A stretch of DNA of 61,439 nt from contig JAHFCE010000017.1 in NCBI GenBank assembly GCA_023249675.1, positions 1 to 61,439 of the forward strand, in the 5' to 3' direction. The notes beneath the pieces are model-generated. The model did not search any database. It was not told the DNA's origin and worked only from the letters and a program-made list of their open reading frames with translations. Positions within the stretch are counted from its first letter, which is position 1; each line of letters starts with the position of its first letter. Shown here piece by piece: positions 24,150 to 33,135 of the stretch. A program made the position numbers and the translations under genes. The DNA is from Elusimicrobiota bacterium (GTDB lineage Bacteria > Elusimicrobiota > Elusimicrobia > UBA1565 > UBA9628).

Positions 24150-26174
24150 ATGATCAAGAACAGGGTGTCAGGCTGGCTCACGCTCGGACGCAACCGCAAA
24201 CCTGCGGATCTGCTGGACAGTATCCGCCCCGAACCCCAACCTGCTTCCTCCGTCAAGCAGGCTCCCGAACGCTTGAGCGACGCGATCCGCCGGTCTCAGG
24301 ACGCATTGCTGCGCTTGCAAAATCAGGAGGACGGCTACTGGTGCGGTCCCATTTTCGGCGATTCCACGATCGACTCCGACACGATCATGCTGCTGAACTT
24401 CCTCGGTCGAGGAAGTTCCGTTAAAATCCGCCGCCTGGCGAACCATCTCCTCAACAAGCAGAACCCAGACGGCGGCTGGCCGATCTACGACAACGGCCCC
24501 TCCGAGATCTCGGCCACGGTTAAGGCGTATTGGGCGCTGAAGTTCGCCGGCCACGCCCCGCATGAGCCGTGTCTCGAGACCGCGCGCAAGCGCATCAAGG
24601 CCCTCGGCGGCATCCACAAGGTCAACACCTACACTAAGTTCTACTTGGCGCTTTTCGGGCAGTACGACTGGCGCGGCGTCCCCACGATCCCACCCGAGAT
24701 CATGCTGTTTCCAAACTGGTTCTACTTCAACCTGTACGAGATGTCGGCGTGGACGCGCTCCATTGTGGTGCCGCTCTCGATCGTCTGGGCGTTTCAGCCC
24801 GCGATCCCGTGCCCCGCGCACGCGACGATCGACGAATTGTTCCCCGACACGCGCCGCTACATCCCGCTCTCGGAGGCGCTCGCACCCCACAAGCTGATCT
24901 CGTGGACGACCTTTTTCCTCATATGGGATTCGTTCCTCAAAGGCATGGAAGGCCGCGGAGGTCACTGGATCCGCGTCTGGGCTCTGCGCTTGTCCGAGGA
25001 CTGGATGCTTGAGCGCCTCCAGGACAGCGACGGCCTCGGGGCGATCTACCCGGGCATCGCCAACTCGATCATGGCGATGAAGTGCCTGGGCTACCCCGAC
25101 ACCGACCCGCGCCTCGTGGCCCAGCTCCAGGAACTCGACCGCCTTGAGGTTCCCGGCGAAGACTCGACGCGCTATCAGCCCTCGCGCTCCCCCGTCTGGG
25201 ACACCGCGATCACCATGATCTCGCTCGCCGAGTCCGGGCTCGAGCGCTCTCATCCCGCGCTCGTGCAGGCCTGTCAGTGGATGATCTCGAAGGAAATCAA
25301 GATCCGCGGCGACTGGGCGGTCACCAACCCCGGCGCCCCGACGGGCGGCTGGTCTTTCCAGTTCAACAACGCGTTCTACCCTGATGTGGACGATACCGCG
25401 ATGGTCCTGCTGGCGCTGCGCCACGTGCACCTTGAGGAACCGAACGCCCAGATTCGGGAGAAGGCGTTCCTCCGCGGCCTGAATTGGCTGATGTCCATGC
25501 AGTCCGTGACGGGCGGCTTCGCGGCTTTCGATAAGGAGAACACCAAGGCGATCCTCGACAAGATTCCTTTCGCCGACCACAACGCGATGATCGATCCGCC
25601 GACGGCCGACATCACCGCGCGTGTGCTCGAACTGCTCGGTTACTGCGGCTACGACGCCTCGTACCCGGCGGCCAACAGGGCGATCCAGTTCGTCAAGGCC
25701 GAGCAAGAGGCCGACGGCTCCTGGTACGGCCGCTGGTGCGTCAACTACATCTACGGGACTTGGCAGGCCCTGCGCGGCCTCGCTGCGATCGGCGAGAACA
25801 TGGATCAGACATTCGCCCAACGCGCATCTGCCTGGCTCAAATCGGTGCAGCTGCCCAATGGGGGCTGGGGCGAGACGTGCGAGACCTACCACGATCCGTC
25901 CCTCAAGGGCAAGGGGCCGGCTACGCCAACGCAGACCGCGTGGGCGATCATGTCGCTGATGGCCGTCGGCGACTACGGCCCCGAGATGAGGCGCGGCATC
26001 GAGCATCTGATCTCGACCCAGCGCCCCAACGGCACCTGGGACGAAACTGAGTTCACGGGCACGGGCTTCCCGAAGGTCTTCTACCTCGAGTACACGATGT
26101 ATCGCAACAATTTCCCGCTGCAGGCGCTGGGCATCTATCGCAAGGCCCTCGTTTCGGGCCTCACCCGCGCGTAA
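24150..26174 (+). CDS. shc: Squalene-hopene cyclase
   Basis: A 674-residue terpene cyclase of usual family length. The catalytic acid motif D412-V-D414-D415 (DVDDTAMVLL) is intact, and QW-type repeats are present (NPDGGWPIYD, QEADGSWYGRW, LPNGGWGETCE, RPNGTWDE). It cyclises squalene to hopene/hopanol at the inner membrane. It is the first gene of an eight-gene operon. No Shine-Dalgarno with workable spacing is seen; the promoter lies immediately upstream. Confidence 0.95.
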   Translation: MIKNRVSGWLTLGRNRKPADLLDSIRPEPQPASSVKQAPERLSDAIRRSQDALLRLQNQEDGYWCGPIFGDSTIDSDTIMLLNFLGRGSSVKIRRLANHLLNKQNPDGGWPIYDNGPSEISATVKAYWALKFAGHAPHEPCLETARKRIKALGGIHKVNTYTKFYLALFGQYDWRGVPTIPPEIMLFPNWFYFNLYEMSAWTRSIVVPLSIVWAFQPAIPCPAHATIDELFPDTRRYIPLSEALAPHKLISWTTFFLIWDSFLKGMEGRGGHWIRVWALRLSEDWMLERLQDSDGLGAIYPGIANSIMAMKCLGYPDTDPRLVAQLQELDRLEVPGEDSTRYQPSRSPVWDTAITMISLAESGLERSHPALVQACQWMISKEIKIRGDWAVTNPGAPTGGWSFQFNNAFYPDVDDTAMVLLALRHVHLEEPNAQIREKAFLRGLNWLMSMQSVTGGFAAFDKENTKAILDKIPFADHNAMIDPPTADITARVLELLGYCGYDASYPAANRAIQFVKAEQEADGSWYGRWCVNYIYGTWQALRGLAAIGENMDQTFAQRASAWLKSVQLPNGGWGETCETYHDPSLKGKGPATPTQTAWAIMSLMAVGDYGPEMRRGIEHLISTQRPNGTWDETEFTGTGFPKVFYLEYTMYRNNFPLQALGIYRKALVSGLTRA

Positions 26175-26192
26175 TTTCCAGGAGACTCAATC

Positions 26193-27293
26193 ATGGCCAT
26201 GTCGCTGCAGGCGCAACTGTCGGTCTTCAAGTATCTCGTCACCCAAAAAATGAAGGGCGTGGAGAAGTATCCGCTCGTCATGATGCTCGAACCTTTGTTC
26301 GCCTGCAACCTCGAATGCGCGGGCTGCGGCAAGATCCAGTATCCGACCGACATCCTGCGCAAGCGCCTGACGCCTCAGGAGTGCTTCGACTCCGTTGAAG
26401 AGTGCGGCGCGCCCGTCGTCTCCATCGCCGGCGGCGAGCCCTTGATCCACCCCGAGATCGACATGATCGTCTCGGGCATGGTCGAACGCAAGAAGCCTGT
26501 GTATCTCTGCACGAACGCGATCCTGCTCGAGAAGAACCTGCACAAGTTCAAGCCGTCCCCCTACCTGATCTTCTCCGTCCATCTCGACGGCGTCGAGAAG
26601 ACGCACGACCGCATGGTCTGCCAACAGGGCGTCTATAAAACCGCGATCAGCGCGATCAAGCTCGCGAAGTCCAAGGGCTTCTGCGTGATGACGAACTCGA
26701 CCATCTTTCAGGGCGAGGACGCGGCCGAGTTCCGGCGGTTCTTCGATGACAATATGGCGATGGGACTCGACGGCATGATGATCTCCCCCGGCTACGCTTA
26801 CGAAAAGGCTCCTGAACAGCAGCTTTTCTTAAAGCAGGAGCAGTCCAAGGCCTGGTTCAAGGAAGCGCTGAAGGACTGGCGCCAGAAGGGGTGGGCGTTC
26901 AATCACTCCCCCTTCTACATGGACTTCCTCGAGGGCAAGCGCCAGTACGACTGCACGCCATGGGGCAACCCGCTGCGCAACGTGTTCGGCTGGCAGCGCC
27001 CATGCTATCTCATGAACGAGGGCGGCTACGCAAAAACTTACGGCGAGCTGCTGAGTAGCACCGACTGGTCCCGCTACGGCCACAAGTCGGGCAACCCGAA
27101 GTGCCTGAACTGCATGACGCATTGCGGCTTTGAGCCATCTTCAGTGGCCGAGGCGTTCTCAAGCCTCTCCAGCTTCTTCGAACTTGTCGCCGACTTCGCG
27201 TCGATCAAGGCCCCGAAGAAGGTGGAGTTGTCCTATGACCGTACCGGTACCTACGAAGAGGTCCTTGCCAAGGCCGGACCGACAAAGCGCTAA
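26193..27293 (+). CDS. hpnH: Adenosyl-hopene transferase HpnH (radical SAM)
   Basis: A 366-residue radical SAM protein. The cluster motif is C38-x3-C42-x2-C45 (ACNLECAGCGK), followed by SIAGGEPLIHPEI. It has the HpnH-type C-terminal cysteines (NPKCLNCMTHCGFE). HpnH attaches 5'-deoxyadenosyl to hopene, the first side-chain step. CAGGAG lies 9 bases before the ATG. It follows shc by 18 bases. Confidence 0.95.
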   Translation: MAMSLQAQLSVFKYLVTQKMKGVEKYPLVMMLEPLFACNLECAGCGKIQYPTDILRKRLTPQECFDSVEECGAPVVSIAGGEPLIHPEIDMIVSGMVERKKPVYLCTNAILLEKNLHKFKPSPYLIFSVHLDGVEKTHDRMVCQQGVYKTAISAIKLAKSKGFCVMTNSTIFQGEDAAEFRRFFDDNMAMGLDGMMISPGYAYEKAPEQQLFLKQEQSKAWFKEALKDWRQKGWAFNHSPFYMDFLEGKRQYDCTPWGNPLRNVFGWQRPCYLMNEGGYAKTYGELLSSTDWSRYGHKSGNPKCLNCMTHCGFEPSSVAEAFSSLSSFFELVADFASIKAPKKVELSYDRTGTYEEVLAKAGPTKR

Positions 27294-28303
27294 TGGACTT
27301 GGCCTTCCTCACCGGCGGCACCGGATTTGTCGGCGCGAATCTTTGCCGCTTGCTGACCCAGCAGGGGCTTCAGGTCAGAACGCTCGCCCGCAAGGGCGGC
27401 GACCGGAGAAATCTCGAGGGCCAAAACGTCGAGATCATCGAAGGCAGCCTGACGGATAAGTCTGCGATCGAGACAGGCGTCGCCGGCTGCCGGTATGTGT
27501 TTCATGTCGCCGCCGACTATCGGATTTGGATTCCGAATCCCGAGGAGATGTACAAGGCCAACGTCGAGGGCGCGGAGAACGTTCTGCGCGCCGCGGCCAA
27601 GGCCGGAGTAGAAAAGATCGTGCACTGCTCCTCGGTCGCCGCGGTGAAAGTGCCCGAGGACCGCACGCCCGTCGATGAAACAAGCGAGTACGCCTCTCTT
27701 GACGAGATCGTGGGCCATTACAAGAAGTCGAAGTATCTCGCCGATGTCCTGGCCCGGCGTTTGGCCCAGAAAGAGGGCCTGCCCGTCATCACCGTCAATC
27801 CCGCCGCCCCGATCGGACCTTATGACATCAAGCCCACACCAACGGGCAAGCTGGTCGTCGACTTTTTAAACGGACGAATTCCGTCATACATCGACACAGG
27901 CCTCAACATCGTTCATGTCGAAGACGTCGCGATGGGACACTGGCTCGCGGCACGCAAGGGCCGCGCCGGTGAGCGCTATATTCTGGGCGGAGACAACCTC
28001 ACGCTGAAGCAGGTCCTCGACCTGCTCGCCGAGGCATCAGGATTGCCCGCGCCGATGTTCAAGACGCCCTACGCAGTGGCCTATGCCTTCGGCGCGGTCA
28101 ATACAGCCTTGGCCGTCCTGCGCGGGACGATTCCCATGGCTCCGCTCGACGCGATCAAGATGGCGAAACATTACATGTGGTTCTCATCGGAGAAAGCGAA
28201 GCGGGAGCTCGGATATTCGCCGCGGCCGGCGAGGATCGCGCTGAAGGACGCGGTGGGCTGGTATCTGGCGAACGGATATGCGAAGGTCCCGGCGGCGGCA
28301 TGA
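27293..28303 (+). CDS. hpnA: Hopanoid-associated NAD-dependent epimerase HpnA
   Basis: A 336-residue extended SDR protein. Rossmann motif TGGTGFVGANL at the N-terminus, catalytic Ser in HCSSVAAVKV and YKKSK as the Tyr-x3-Lys pair. HpnA-type proteins are conserved in hopanoid clusters; their exact reaction is not established. ATG overlaps the hpnH stop (TAATG). Confidence 0.9.
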   Translation: MDLAFLTGGTGFVGANLCRLLTQQGLQVRTLARKGGDRRNLEGQNVEIIEGSLTDKSAIETGVAGCRYVFHVAADYRIWIPNPEEMYKANVEGAENVLRAAAKAGVEKIVHCSSVAAVKVPEDRTPVDETSEYASLDEIVGHYKKSKYLADVLARRLAQKEGLPVITVNPAAPIGPYDIKPTPTGKLVVDFLNGRIPSYIDTGLNIVHVEDVAMGHWLAARKGRAGERYILGGDNLTLKQVLDLLAEASGLPAPMFKTPYAVAYAFGAVNTALAVLRGTIPMAPLDAIKMAKHYMWFSSEKAKRELGYSPRPARIALKDAVGWYLANGYAKVPAAA

Positions 28304-29022
28304 GCGCTTTGATGCAAGAAACAGAGAACGCTGCGCGCGCCGCCCTGCCGAAAACGCCAATATTGATCACCGCGGCGACCACGTGGGAAATGAGGCCGCT
28401 GGCCAACGCCCTCAAGCTGGAACCCGCTGGCGACGACCGCTATGAAGGTGCTTTGGCCGGTCGCCGCGTCACGCTGATCAAGACGGGCATTGGGGCGACG
28501 CAAACGACCGACACGCTTAACGGATTGAACGGCAACGAATGGTTGCTCGTGATCAGCGCCGGACTGTGCGGGTCCATGCAGAAAGACGTCCGCCACGGGG
28601 ATATCGTGGCCGACGTTCGCGAAACAGCGCTCGAGTTCGTCGGCCCACTCAGGGATACGGCGCTAACGCTGAAAATTCCATTTCACTTTGGAAGAATTTT
28701 GCACACAAACATTGTGCTCAAACCCGCCGCCAAACGCGCTCTCGGCGAGGAACAGCGGGCGATCGCCTGCGACATGGAAACCGCGGCGGTTCGCCGCTGG
28801 GCCGACAACAGATTCGCCGTGATCGGCGTGCGCGTCGTTCTCGATGATCTTAATGAAGAGATCCCCTCCGCCATGCCCGACGGCGAGGACGCCGCTTGCC
28901 TCGCGCGTTTTGTCCTGACCCACGCCGCGTCCCTCCCCTCTTTAGTCCGCACCGGCTGGAGATCTGCCCGCGCGATGAGCCATTTGGCCCGACACCTGGC
29001 CGTTTATCTGGAGACCCTTTGA
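28300..29022 (+). CDS. hpnG: Adenosylhopane nucleoside phosphorylase-like HpnG
   Basis: A 240-residue member of the nucleoside phosphorylase/MTA-SAH nucleosidase superfamily: ITAATTWEMRPLANAL start, VISAGLCGSM, and the DMETAAV motif (purine-binding Asp/Glu). HpnG removes adenine from adenosylhopane to give ribosylhopane. Start ATG 28300 overlaps the hpnA stop by 4 bases; the longer in-frame extension is hpnA shadow. Confidence 0.9.
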   Translation: MSALMQETENAARAALPKTPILITAATTWEMRPLANALKLEPAGDDRYEGALAGRRVTLIKTGIGATQTTDTLNGLNGNEWLLVISAGLCGSMQKDVRHGDIVADVRETALEFVGPLRDTALTLKIPFHFGRILHTNIVLKPAAKRALGEEQRAIACDMETAAVRRWADNRFAVIGVRVVLDDLNEEIPSAMPDGEDAACLARFVLTHAASLPSLVRTGWRSARAMSHLARHLAVYLETL

Positions 29023-29930
29023 ACGCCCAACTCGCCCGTGCGATGGGAAAGAACACGGCGTCGGTGGACGGCGCGATGGAGAAACTCCTCGCGCCATCCC
29101 CCGATCTGCCCGAAACGGTCCGCAAGGCGATGCGCTACTCGCTCTTCGCGGGCGGCAAGCGCCTGCGCCCAACGTTGGTGCTCGAGGCCGCGGAGTGCTG
29201 CGGTCTGAACGCGAGCAAGGCTCTCAAGACCGCCGCGGCGCTTGAGATGATCCACACGTATTCCCTCATCCACGACGACCTCCCGGCGATGGATGATGAC
29301 GATCTGCGCCGCGGCAAGCCGACCAATCACACGGTGTTTGGCGAGGCGATGGCGATTTTGGCCGGCGACGGCCTGCTCACGAAGGCTTTCGAGGCCGCCG
29401 CCGAAAATGCGGCTGATCTCAAGCTGAAGGGCCGCGAGGCTGCCGAATTGATACGCCTCATCGCCCGCGGCGCCGGAGCTGAAGGCATGGTGGGCGGGCA
29501 GGTCGCCGACCTCGCCGCCGAGGGACTCTCGAAAAGACTGTCGAAGTCGGCCGCGGCCAAAATCCTCAAGACCGTGCATCGCCGTAAAACCGGCGCCTTG
29601 ATCGTCGCGAGCCTCGACGCGGGCGCGGTGCTCGCCGGGGCATCCCAGGCCAAACGCCAAGCGCTTCGCTCCTACGGAGACTGCGTGGGCTTGGCCTTCC
29701 AGATCGCCGACGACGTGCTCGACGTCGTCGGGGACAAAAAAAAGATGGGCAAGCGCGGAAGCGACCGCGACAACGACAAGTTGACCTACGCCGCCCTATA
29801 CGGGGTGGACGGCGCGCGCGCAAAAGCCCGCTCGCTCGTTGAAAAAGCGCACGCGCACCTGCAGCCTTTTGGCTCGCGCGCGTCCGTACTGCATGAACTG
29901 GCGGACTACATCATCGAACGGGATAAATGA
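29019..29930 (+). CDS. ispA: Polyprenyl (farnesyl/geranylgeranyl) diphosphate synthase
   Basis: A 303-residue all-alpha prenyltransferase. First Asp-rich motif HDDLPAMDDDDLRRG with the two-residue insertion typical of bacterial FPP synthases, second motif QIADDVLDVVGD, and FAGGKRLRP at the N-terminus. It makes the C15 precursor for squalene. TTG 29019 overlaps the hpnG stop (TTGA) and has GGAG five bases upstream; ATG 29043 is the alternative. Confidence 0.9.
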   Translation: MNAQLARAMGKNTASVDGAMEKLLAPSPDLPETVRKAMRYSLFAGGKRLRPTLVLEAAECCGLNASKALKTAAALEMIHTYSLIHDDLPAMDDDDLRRGKPTNHTVFGEAMAILAGDGLLTKAFEAAAENAADLKLKGREAAELIRLIARGAGAEGMVGGQVADLAAEGLSKRLSKSAAAKILKTVHRRKTGALIVASLDAGAVLAGASQAKRQALRSYGDCVGLAFQIADDVLDVVGDKKKMGKRGSDRDNDKLTYAALYGVDGARAKARSLVEKAHAHLQPFGSRASVLHELADYIIERDK

Positions 29931-31828
29931 TCATGGAATTATTGAAAGACATCAACAGCCCCGCGGACCTCAAGAAGCTCCCCGTGGAAAGGTTGCCGCA
30001 GGTCGCCTCGGAAGTCCGCGCCTTCATCCTCGACACCGTTTCAAAGCTGGGCGGCCACCTGGGCTCGAGCCTCGGCTCGACCGATATCACCGTCGCCCTC
30101 CATTACGCCTTCGATACCCCCAAGGACAAGCTGGTCTGGGACACCGGTCATCAGACCTACGGCCACAAGATCCTGACCGGCCGCCGCGAAAAGATGGGAA
30201 CGATCCGCCAGTTCGGCGGCCTCTCGGGCTTCCTCAAGCGCTCGGAATCGGAGTACGACGCCTTTGGCGCGGGCCACGCCTCGACCGCGATCTCGGCCGC
30301 GCTCGGCATGGCCGTGGCGCGAGACCTCAAAGGAGAGAAGAACAAGGTCGTCGCGATCGTCTCCGATGGCTGCATGACCGGCGGCGAGGCCTACGAGGGC
30401 CTGCAGAACGCGGGCCAGGTGCAGACCGATCTCATCGTCGTGCTCAACGACAACCAGATGTTCATCTCCAACCGCGTCGGCGCTCTTGGGGCCTTCCTCT
30501 CGAAGCTTCTGACCTTGGGCGCGGTGCGCGACGCCGAGCACTCGGTCAAGAAATTCCTGGCCCGCTTCCAGTTCTGGGGCGAATCCATCCTGCGCGTGGC
30601 CAAGCGCGCGAAGGTGCTCCTCTTCCCCGGCATGCTGTTCGAGGAAATGGGCTTCACCTACTTCGGACCGGTGGACGGCCACGACGTCGAGCAGCTCGCG
30701 GCCGTGTTCAAGCACGTCAAGCAGCTCAAAGGGCCCATTCTGGTGCACTGCGTGACGAAGAAGGGCAAGGGCTACGCCGCCGCCGAGGAGGACCAGTACA
30801 CCTGGCATGGCCCGGGAAAATTCGACGTGGCCACCGCCAAGTTCCTTAAGACGCCGGTGATCAAAGCGCCCCCGCCCACCTACACGGCGATTTTCGGCAA
30901 GTCGATTCTGCGCGAGGCCGAAAAAGATCCGCGCATCGTCGGCATCACCGCCGCGATGCCGGAGGGCACGGGAATGGACGTCTTCCGTGATCGCTTCCCG
31001 AAGCGCTACTTCGACGTGGGCCTGGCCGAGGAGCATGCGGTGACCTTCGCCGCCGGCCTCGCCTGCGAGGGCTATCGCCCGATCGTGGCGATCTACTCGA
31101 CGTTCCTCCAGCGCGCGTTCGACCAGATCGAGCACGACGTATGCCTGCAGAAGCTTCCGGTGATCCTATGCCTCGACCGCGCCGGCCTCGTCGGCGAGGA
31201 CGGTCCCACGCATCACGGCGTTTTCGACTACTCGTATCTGCGCATGATCCCGGGCATGACCGTCATGGCCCCGGCCGATGAGAACGAACTGCAAAACATG
31301 CTGCGGACCGCCCTCGGGCTCAATGCTCCAGTCGCGATCCGCTATCCGCGTGGTGCCGGCGTGGGTGTTGCGATCGAGGCCGACCCCACAGCTCTGCCCA
31401 TCGGCAAAGGTGTTCGCCTCAAGGACGGCAACGACGTGACCTTGCTCGCCATCGGCAACCGCGTGCACCCAGCGCTCGAGGCCGCCCAGATTCTCGAAGA
31501 CAAGGGGTATTCGGTCGGCGTGGTCAACATGCGCTTCGTCAAACCCCTGGATGTCGAGCTCCTCAAGGAGTGCGCGGCCAAGACCCCGCGCTTGGTGACC
31601 GTCGAGGACAACGTGATCTCGGGCGGCTTCGGCTCCGCCGTCCTCGAGGCGTTGACCCCGGGCCGCGCGGAAGTTCTGCGCCTTGGCATCCCGGATTCAT
31701 TCGTCGAGCATGGCGCGCCGCCGCTGCTGTATGATGCGATCGGCCTGTCGGCGACCAAGGTCGCCGAGCGAATAGCCGCCTGGCTTCCGCAGAAATCCCG
31801 CGCCGCCGTCGAGCCCCAGGAGAGATAG
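29927..31828 (+). CDS. dxs: 1-deoxy-D-xylulose-5-phosphate synthase
   Basis: A 633-residue TPP enzyme, normal length, catalysing the first MEP step. GHLGSSLG and HQTYGHKILTGR in the first domain; transketolase central domain with GLAEEHAVTFAAGLA; C-terminal domain with GGFGSAVLE. The TPP-metal motif reads SDG...NDN, not the usual GDG...N, an odd substitution. ATG 29927 overlaps the ispA stop (ATGA). Placing dxs in a hopanoid operon suggests flux control. Confidence 0.93.
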   Translation: MIMELLKDINSPADLKKLPVERLPQVASEVRAFILDTVSKLGGHLGSSLGSTDITVALHYAFDTPKDKLVWDTGHQTYGHKILTGRREKMGTIRQFGGLSGFLKRSESEYDAFGAGHASTAISAALGMAVARDLKGEKNKVVAIVSDGCMTGGEAYEGLQNAGQVQTDLIVVLNDNQMFISNRVGALGAFLSKLLTLGAVRDAEHSVKKFLARFQFWGESILRVAKRAKVLLFPGMLFEEMGFTYFGPVDGHDVEQLAAVFKHVKQLKGPILVHCVTKKGKGYAAAEEDQYTWHGPGKFDVATAKFLKTPVIKAPPPTYTAIFGKSILREAEKDPRIVGITAAMPEGTGMDVFRDRFPKRYFDVGLAEEHAVTFAAGLACEGYRPIVAIYSTFLQRAFDQIEHDVCLQKLPVILCLDRAGLVGEDGPTHHGVFDYSYLRMIPGMTVMAPADENELQNMLRTALGLNAPVAIRYPRGAGVGVAIEADPTALPIGKGVRLKDGNDVTLLAIGNRVHPALEAAQILEDKGYSVGVVNMRFVKPLDVELLKECAAKTPRLVTVEDNVISGGFGSAVLEALTPGRAEVLRLGIPDSFVEHGAPPLLYDAIGLSATKVAERIAAWLPQKSRAAVEPQER

Positions 31829-32815
31829 ATGAGCACCGACACCCGCTCGCAAATCCGCATCGAGAAGCTCGTCATCGCGAAAATCCGCGGCTTCTGCGCC
31901 GGCGTCGTGCGCGCGATCGAAGTCGTCGAGCGCGCCCTTGAGTTGTGCGGCGGCAAGGTCTATGTCCGCCACGAAATCATCCACAACCGTTATGTCGTTG
32001 AGGAGCTGCGCCGGAAAGGCGCGGTGTTCGTGGAGGATCTCAATGAGGTTCCCAACGGTTCTTGGCTGATCTTCTCGGCCCATGGCGTTGGCCCCGACCT
32101 CATCAAGGAAGCCCGCTCGCGGCAGCTCAAGGTTATTGACGCGACCTGCCCCCTTGTCACGAAGGTCCACCTCGAAGCCATCGCGCTGGCCAAGCACGAC
32201 TACACGATCGCTCTGATCGGCCACCGCGATCACGTGGAGACCATCGGCACGCTCGGCGAGGCCCCCGAGCACATGATCGTCGTCGGAAGCGTCGCGGAGG
32301 CCGAAACGATCACCGTCCCGAACCCCGATAAGATCGCCTACCTCACGCAGACCACCTTGTCCTTGGATGACACACGCGAGATCGTGGCCGTGCTCAAACG
32401 CCGCTTCCCGAAGCTCGGCGCGCCCAAAAAGGACGATATCTGCTACGCGACGCAAAACCGCCAAAACGCCGTCAAGGCGATGGTTCCTCAGATCGACCTT
32501 CTCCTCGTGCTCGGCGCGCCGAACAGCTCGAACTCCAACCGTCTCGTCGAGGTGGCTCTGGCAAAAGGAGTTAAATCGCGCCTGATCGAGCGCGCCGCCG
32601 ATATCAAGGACGAGTGGCTCGGGGGCGTGAAGACCCTCGGCCTGACGAGCGGCGCCTCGGCTCCGGAGGTTCTCTTCCAGGAAGTCGTGACTCTCTGCAA
32701 GGATCGCTACGGCGTGAAGACCGTCGAGGAGCTTGAAACCGTCGAGGAGAACGAGCACTTCGGCCTGCCCTTCGAACTCGTCAAGATGATTAAGGAAAAG
32801 GAAGGCAAGGCATGA
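31829..32815 (+). CDS. ispH: 4-hydroxy-3-methylbut-2-enyl diphosphate reductase
   Basis: A 328-residue iron-sulphur reductase making IPP and DMAPP. Three cluster cysteines are visible in RGFCAGVVRAI, DATCPLVTKVH and DICYATQNRQ. Family motifs HEIIHN, FSAHGVGP, GLTSGASAPE are intact. It abuts dxs with no gap and has AGGAGAG upstream. It supplies the C5 units for the hopanoid pathway. Confidence 0.95.
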   Translation: MSTDTRSQIRIEKLVIAKIRGFCAGVVRAIEVVERALELCGGKVYVRHEIIHNRYVVEELRRKGAVFVEDLNEVPNGSWLIFSAHGVGPDLIKEARSRQLKVIDATCPLVTKVHLEAIALAKHDYTIALIGHRDHVETIGTLGEAPEHMIVVGSVAEAETITVPNPDKIAYLTQTTLSLDDTREIVAVLKRRFPKLGAPKKDDICYATQNRQNAVKAMVPQIDLLLVLGAPNSSNSNRLVEVALAKGVKSRLIERAADIKDEWLGGVKTLGLTSGASAPEVLFQEVVTLCKDRYGVKTVEELETVEENEHFGLPFELVKMIKEKEGKA

Positions 32816-33132
32816 ATCAGATGATCCCGCTGACGAAAACGTTGACCGAAGAGCTCGTGATCGAAACGGTTCTCCCGGCCGAGCCGGAACCCGCGGAGCG
32901 GACACGCGAGGAAGTCGACCTCGCCCGCATCCCCAAGCGCGCCCCTCCCTCCAAGGGCCTGTGCCTGCGCTGCGGAGAGAACAAGCCGATCAATCGCCTA
33001 ATGCTGTGCTACCCGTGCTGGGTCAAGTCCCAGCTCGAAAAGGACGGCTGGAAGGAAGGCGAGCCGCACCCCGACGCCTGCGGCTGCGAAGGCCTCTCGG
33101 GCCATCCGGATCGAAAGTCCGTCGGCAACTGA
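32812..33132 (+). CDS. Small zinc-ribbon protein, translationally coupled to ispH
   Basis: A 106-residue protein I do not recognise. Residues 1-48 are acidic and low in structure. Then comes a ribbon of C51-x2-C54-x11-C66-x2-C69, followed by C90-x-C92 and H98 (DACGCEGLSGH). Its ATG overlaps the ispH stop by 4 bases, so it is the last gene of the hopanoid/MEP operon. A role in assembly of the iron-sulphur enzymes or regulation is possible but only inferred. Confidence 0.7.
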   Translation: MNQMIPLTKTLTEELVIETVLPAEPEPAERTREEVDLARIPKRAPPSKGLCLRCGENKPINRLMLCYPCWVKSQLEKDGWKEGEPHPDACGCEGLSGHPDRKSVGN

Positions 33133-33135
33133 CCG

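Noticed and set aside
24168-26006. 612-codon minus-strand ORF opposite squalene-hopene cyclase
   Set aside because: Shadow produced by codon bias; low-complexity product, no start signal, and fully inside an intact shc.
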